From Agromyces bracchium (lineage in GTDB: Bacteria; Actinomycetota; Actinomycetes; Actinomycetales; Microbacteriaceae): a stretch of 36,812 nt of DNA. The stretch's first letter is position 1, and every line of letters starts with the position of its first letter. A program made the position numbers and the translations under genes. The stretch covers positions 1-36,812 of the forward strand of contig NZ_WMLB01000014.1 of assembly GCF_009709675.1 (NCBI RefSeq), written 5' to 3'. The notes under the pieces were generated by a model. It was given only the letters and a program-made list of their open reading frames with translations, was not told the origin of the DNA and did no database searches. This document shows, piece after piece, positions 35,063 to 36,812 of this stretch.

Positions 35063-36037
35063 TCAGCGTGTCGTGCCGGCCACCTTGGGCAGGGCGCCGC
35101 CGGCGGCGGCGTTGCGGTCGGGGCGGAAGTTGTGGAAGTCGGCGCCGGGGATGCCCTGCACGAGGTCGATCTCGTCCTCGATCAGCGCGGCCTCCCACTC
35201 CTCGGGGCCGACGAGCGGCAGGCGCACGCGCGGGCTGCCGATGCGACCGAGACCGTGCAGGATGTACTTCGCCGCGACCGTGCCGGGCACGTGGGTCATG
35301 ACCGCCCGCACGAGCGGCTCGAGGCGCTGGTGCTCGGCCGTCGCGGCCTTCAGGTCGCCGCGGTTCACGGCATCGACGATCGTGCGGTACGGCGCCGGCG
35401 CGATGTTCGCGGTCACGCCGATGAGGCCGGTCGCGCCGATCGAGAGGTGCGGCAGCACGTTCGCGTCGTCGCCCGAGAAGTACATGAGGTCGGTCTGGTT
35501 CAGCACGCGGCTGACCTCGCTGAAGTCGCCCTTCGCGTCCTTGATGGCGAGGATGTTCGGGTGCTTGGCGAGCCGCAGGATCGTCTCGTACTTGATCGGC
35601 ACGCCCGTGCGGCCCGGGATGTCGTAGAGGATCACGGGCAGGTCGGTGGCGTCGGCCACCAGCCGGAAGTGCGTGAGGATGCCGGCCTGCGTCGGCTTGT
35701 TGTAGTACGGCGTGACGATCATGATGCCGTCGGCGCCCGCCTGCTCGCTGTGCTTGTAGAGCTCGATCGCGTGCGCGGTCTCGTTCGAGCCGCCGCCCGT
35801 GATGATCTTCGCGCGGCCCGCCGCCACGTCCTTGCCGACCTCGACGAGGCGGATCTTCTCGGGGTCGGTGAGCGTCGACGTCTCGCCCGTGGTGCCCGTG
35901 ACGACGATGCCGTCGGCGCCTGCCGTGATGACGTCGTCGATGTGCTTCTCCACGGCCGGCCAATCGACCTCGCCGTCCGCCGTCATCGGCGTGACGAGCG
36001 CGACGAGCACCTGTCCGAAGGGATTCTCAGAAGTCAC
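35063..36037 (-). CDS. dapA: 4-hydroxy-tetrahydrodipicolinate synthase
   Basis: A 324-aa TIM-barrel lyase condensing pyruvate with aspartate semialdehyde for lysine and DAP. Schiff-base Lys166 in AIKDAKGD, Tyr138 in LYDIPGRTG, and the substrate motif GTTGETSTL (48-56) are present. The frame is open for a further 235 codons upstream, but the start is placed at GTG 36037 (VTSENPFGQV) because TAGCCT ends 7 nt before it and the enzyme family begins here. A read-through fusion with the upstream AbiEi-type fragment is possible in principle. Confidence 0.94.
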   Translation of the reverse strand: MTSENPFGQVLVALVTPMTADGEVDWPAVEKHIDDVITAGADGIVVTGTTGETSTLTDPEKIRLVEVGKDVAAGRAKIITGGGSNETAHAIELYKHSEQAGADGIMIVTPYYNKPTQAGILTHFRLVADATDLPVILYDIPGRTGVPIKYETILRLAKHPNILAIKDAKGDFSEVSRVLNQTDLMYFSGDDANVLPHLSIGATGLIGVTANIAPAPYRTIVDAVNRGDLKAATAEHQRLEPLVRAVMTHVPGTVAAKYILHGLGRIGSPRVRLPLVGPEEWEAALIEDEIDLVQGIPGADFHNFRPDRNAAAGGALPKVAGTTR

Positions 36038-36472
36038 GTGCTCAAGGCTATCGCCACGCGCGACCGTGCCGTGTCTGCATCGCGCCCACTGCCGCCTCGC
36101 GGCCTCCAGCTCGACGACACCCCGATCACCGCCCGAGGCAGAGCGAGGCTGGTGCACCATGACATGTTCCCGTCCGTCGGCCGGCAGCCGCGCGCTCGCG
36201 TTGACCGGCAGTTCGACGTGCAGGATGCCGTCGTCGTCGACGGGCTCCCCGTGGAAGCGGAGCGCACTCGCGCACGCGAGCCTGCCCCCGATTCGGCACG
36301 CGCGCAGTACGTCGGCGTCGGTGTCCGGGAGCGCGTACCAGGCCTGCCGCACCCGGATCAGGCTCCGGTAGCCGACCAGCAGCCGAACCGTCTCGTCGTC
36401 GAGACCGATCCGCCGAAGGTCGGATCGGTGCGCGATCCCACCGAGGGCGGTCAGCTCACGTCGATACCTCAT
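36038..36472 (-). pseudogene. 3'-truncated AbiEi-type antitoxin-domain gene
   Basis: The ATG at 36472 opens MRYRRELTALGGIAHRSDLRR, the winged-helix opening of the type IV AbiEi-family antitoxin domain proteins common in Microbacteriaceae. It continues LVGYRSLIRVRQAWYALPDTDADVL and RIGGRLACASALRFHG, then a diverged part up to ARCRHGTVARGDSLEHV. It has no stop and runs in frame into dapA at residue 146. Full-length relatives are about twice as long, often with a C-terminal DUF559 nuclease-like region, which is missing here. So this is either a remnant or the front of a fused protein. No Shine-Dalgarno sequence precedes the ATG. The family identity is recalled, not searched. Confidence 0.6.
36045..36050 (-). 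promoter_or_regulatory. Leaderless -10 of dapA
   Basis: TAGCCT, 7 nt (TGAGCAC), GTG start of dapA. It lies inside the 3' part of the truncated AbiEi-type gene. Confidence 0.55.
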
Positions 36473-36651
36473 CGTCCGAGCCTGCAGACGCACGTCTGTC
36501 GCAGGCGCCCGACATCGGCGCATCCGTGCGGTCGCTCGGGTCGCGCCGGCCTTGGGAGGACGGCTGAGACGGCGCGGGAGAACGTTGCGCCCCCACGGCG
36601 ACGGCGACGACCTCGCCAGTGATCCGCGCGGACGGAGCACCTCGTCCAGCA

Positions 36652-36729
36652 CTCCTGAATCGAAGGACGCACGGCGCACACGAGCCGCACGTTCGCCCCG
36701 CAGCCAGGAGGTGTCCTTCGATTCAGGAG
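36652..36729. repeat. 17-bp perfect inverted repeat
   Basis: CTCCTGAATCGAAGGAC at 36652-36668 and its exact reverse complement at 36713-36729 enclose 44 bp. The arms resemble ends of a small non-autonomous element or a recombination site. No flanking target duplication was recognised. Confidence 0.8.
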
Positions 36730-36809
36730 CATCGACGAACACACGGCGTCCTCGGGCCGCACGTTCGCCCCGCAGCCACGCAGGCGCCTCCGATAAGGAG
36801 CATCGACGA
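36684..36809. repeat. Direct repeat, ~72-bp period
   Basis: A 23-bp segment at 36684-36706 recurs exactly at 36756-36778 (period 72). A second shared block (AGGAGCATCGACGA) lies at 36725-36738 and 36796-36809 (period 71). The array continues to, and may run past, the window end. Confidence 0.8.
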
Positions 36810-36812
36810 GAC

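Larger units (their letters stand above)
36473..36812. other. Gene-free repeat-bearing edge region
   Basis: About 340 bp with no convincing gene. Open frames exist on both strands, but their products are Arg-rich and low in hydrophobic pattern. The right half holds the inverted and direct repeats listed separately. The conserved neighbour of dapA in many Actinobacteria (thyX) is not seen here. Confidence 0.5.

Noticed and set aside
36473..36812. Protein-coding gene at the right edge
   Set aside because: The open frames on both strands give Arg-rich products without structure, and the repeats break any consistent codon pattern.

Overview
The window is a gene-dense, very GC-rich stretch of an actinobacterial chromosome. 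Protein style, the absence of inteins and the gene order point to Microbacteriaceae (Agromyces/Microbacterium-like); the family is an inference. No tRNA, rRNA, CRISPR array, prophage or transposase was seen. I called 33 genes and one truncated gene, and nearly all have a recognisable family.

Layout. (1) 1-5071: an IniB/IniA/IniC-like module, that is, an acidic repeat protein cut by the window edge followed by two overlapping dynamin-like GTPases, facing a four-helix membrane protein whose 3' end overlaps iniC by 195 nt. (2) 5081-9118: histidine genes hisC-hisB-hisH-priA plus an SseB-family gene. (3) 9180-10507: lexA, divergent from a small LysM membrane protein of the DivS/ChiZ/YneA type, with SOS sites between them. 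(4) 10614-13942: metF-metE. (5) 14182-20572: hflX, an RsmC-like methyltransferase, dapF, miaA, miaB, recX. (6) 20586-22545: recA with an SOS box, a DUF3046 gene and clgR. (7) 22691-28472: a tripartite tricarboxylate transporter operon tctCBA, divergent from a CitA/CitB-type two-component system. (8) 28492-36037: cinA, pgsA, ftsK, a GNAT gene, rnj and dapA. (9) 36038-36812: a 3'-truncated AbiEi-type gene running in frame into dapA, then a repeat-rich edge.

Blocks 5, 6 and 8 follow a backbone known across Actinobacteria (dapA-rnj-ftsK-pgsA-cinA-clgR-DUF3046-recA-recX-miaB-miaA-dapF-hflX-lexA, as in the Mycobacterium tuberculosis Rv2753c-Rv2719c region). The tct/cit block looks inserted between cinA and clgR.

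How the parts work together. LexA represses itself and probably the LysM division inhibitor and recA, so DNA damage induces repair and a division pause together. CitA/CitB presumably senses a di- or tricarboxylate and controls tctCBA; the 164-bp divergent spacer carries a palindrome and six 9-bp tandem repeats. The dynamin pair with its repeat protein is probably an envelope-stress membrane-remodelling unit.

A recurring signal is a TANNNT -10 hexamer ending 6-7 nt (once 9 nt) before the start codon, with no Shine-Dalgarno sequence, at eleven genes. This predicts widespread leaderless transcription and settles several starts (GTG for hisC and dapA).
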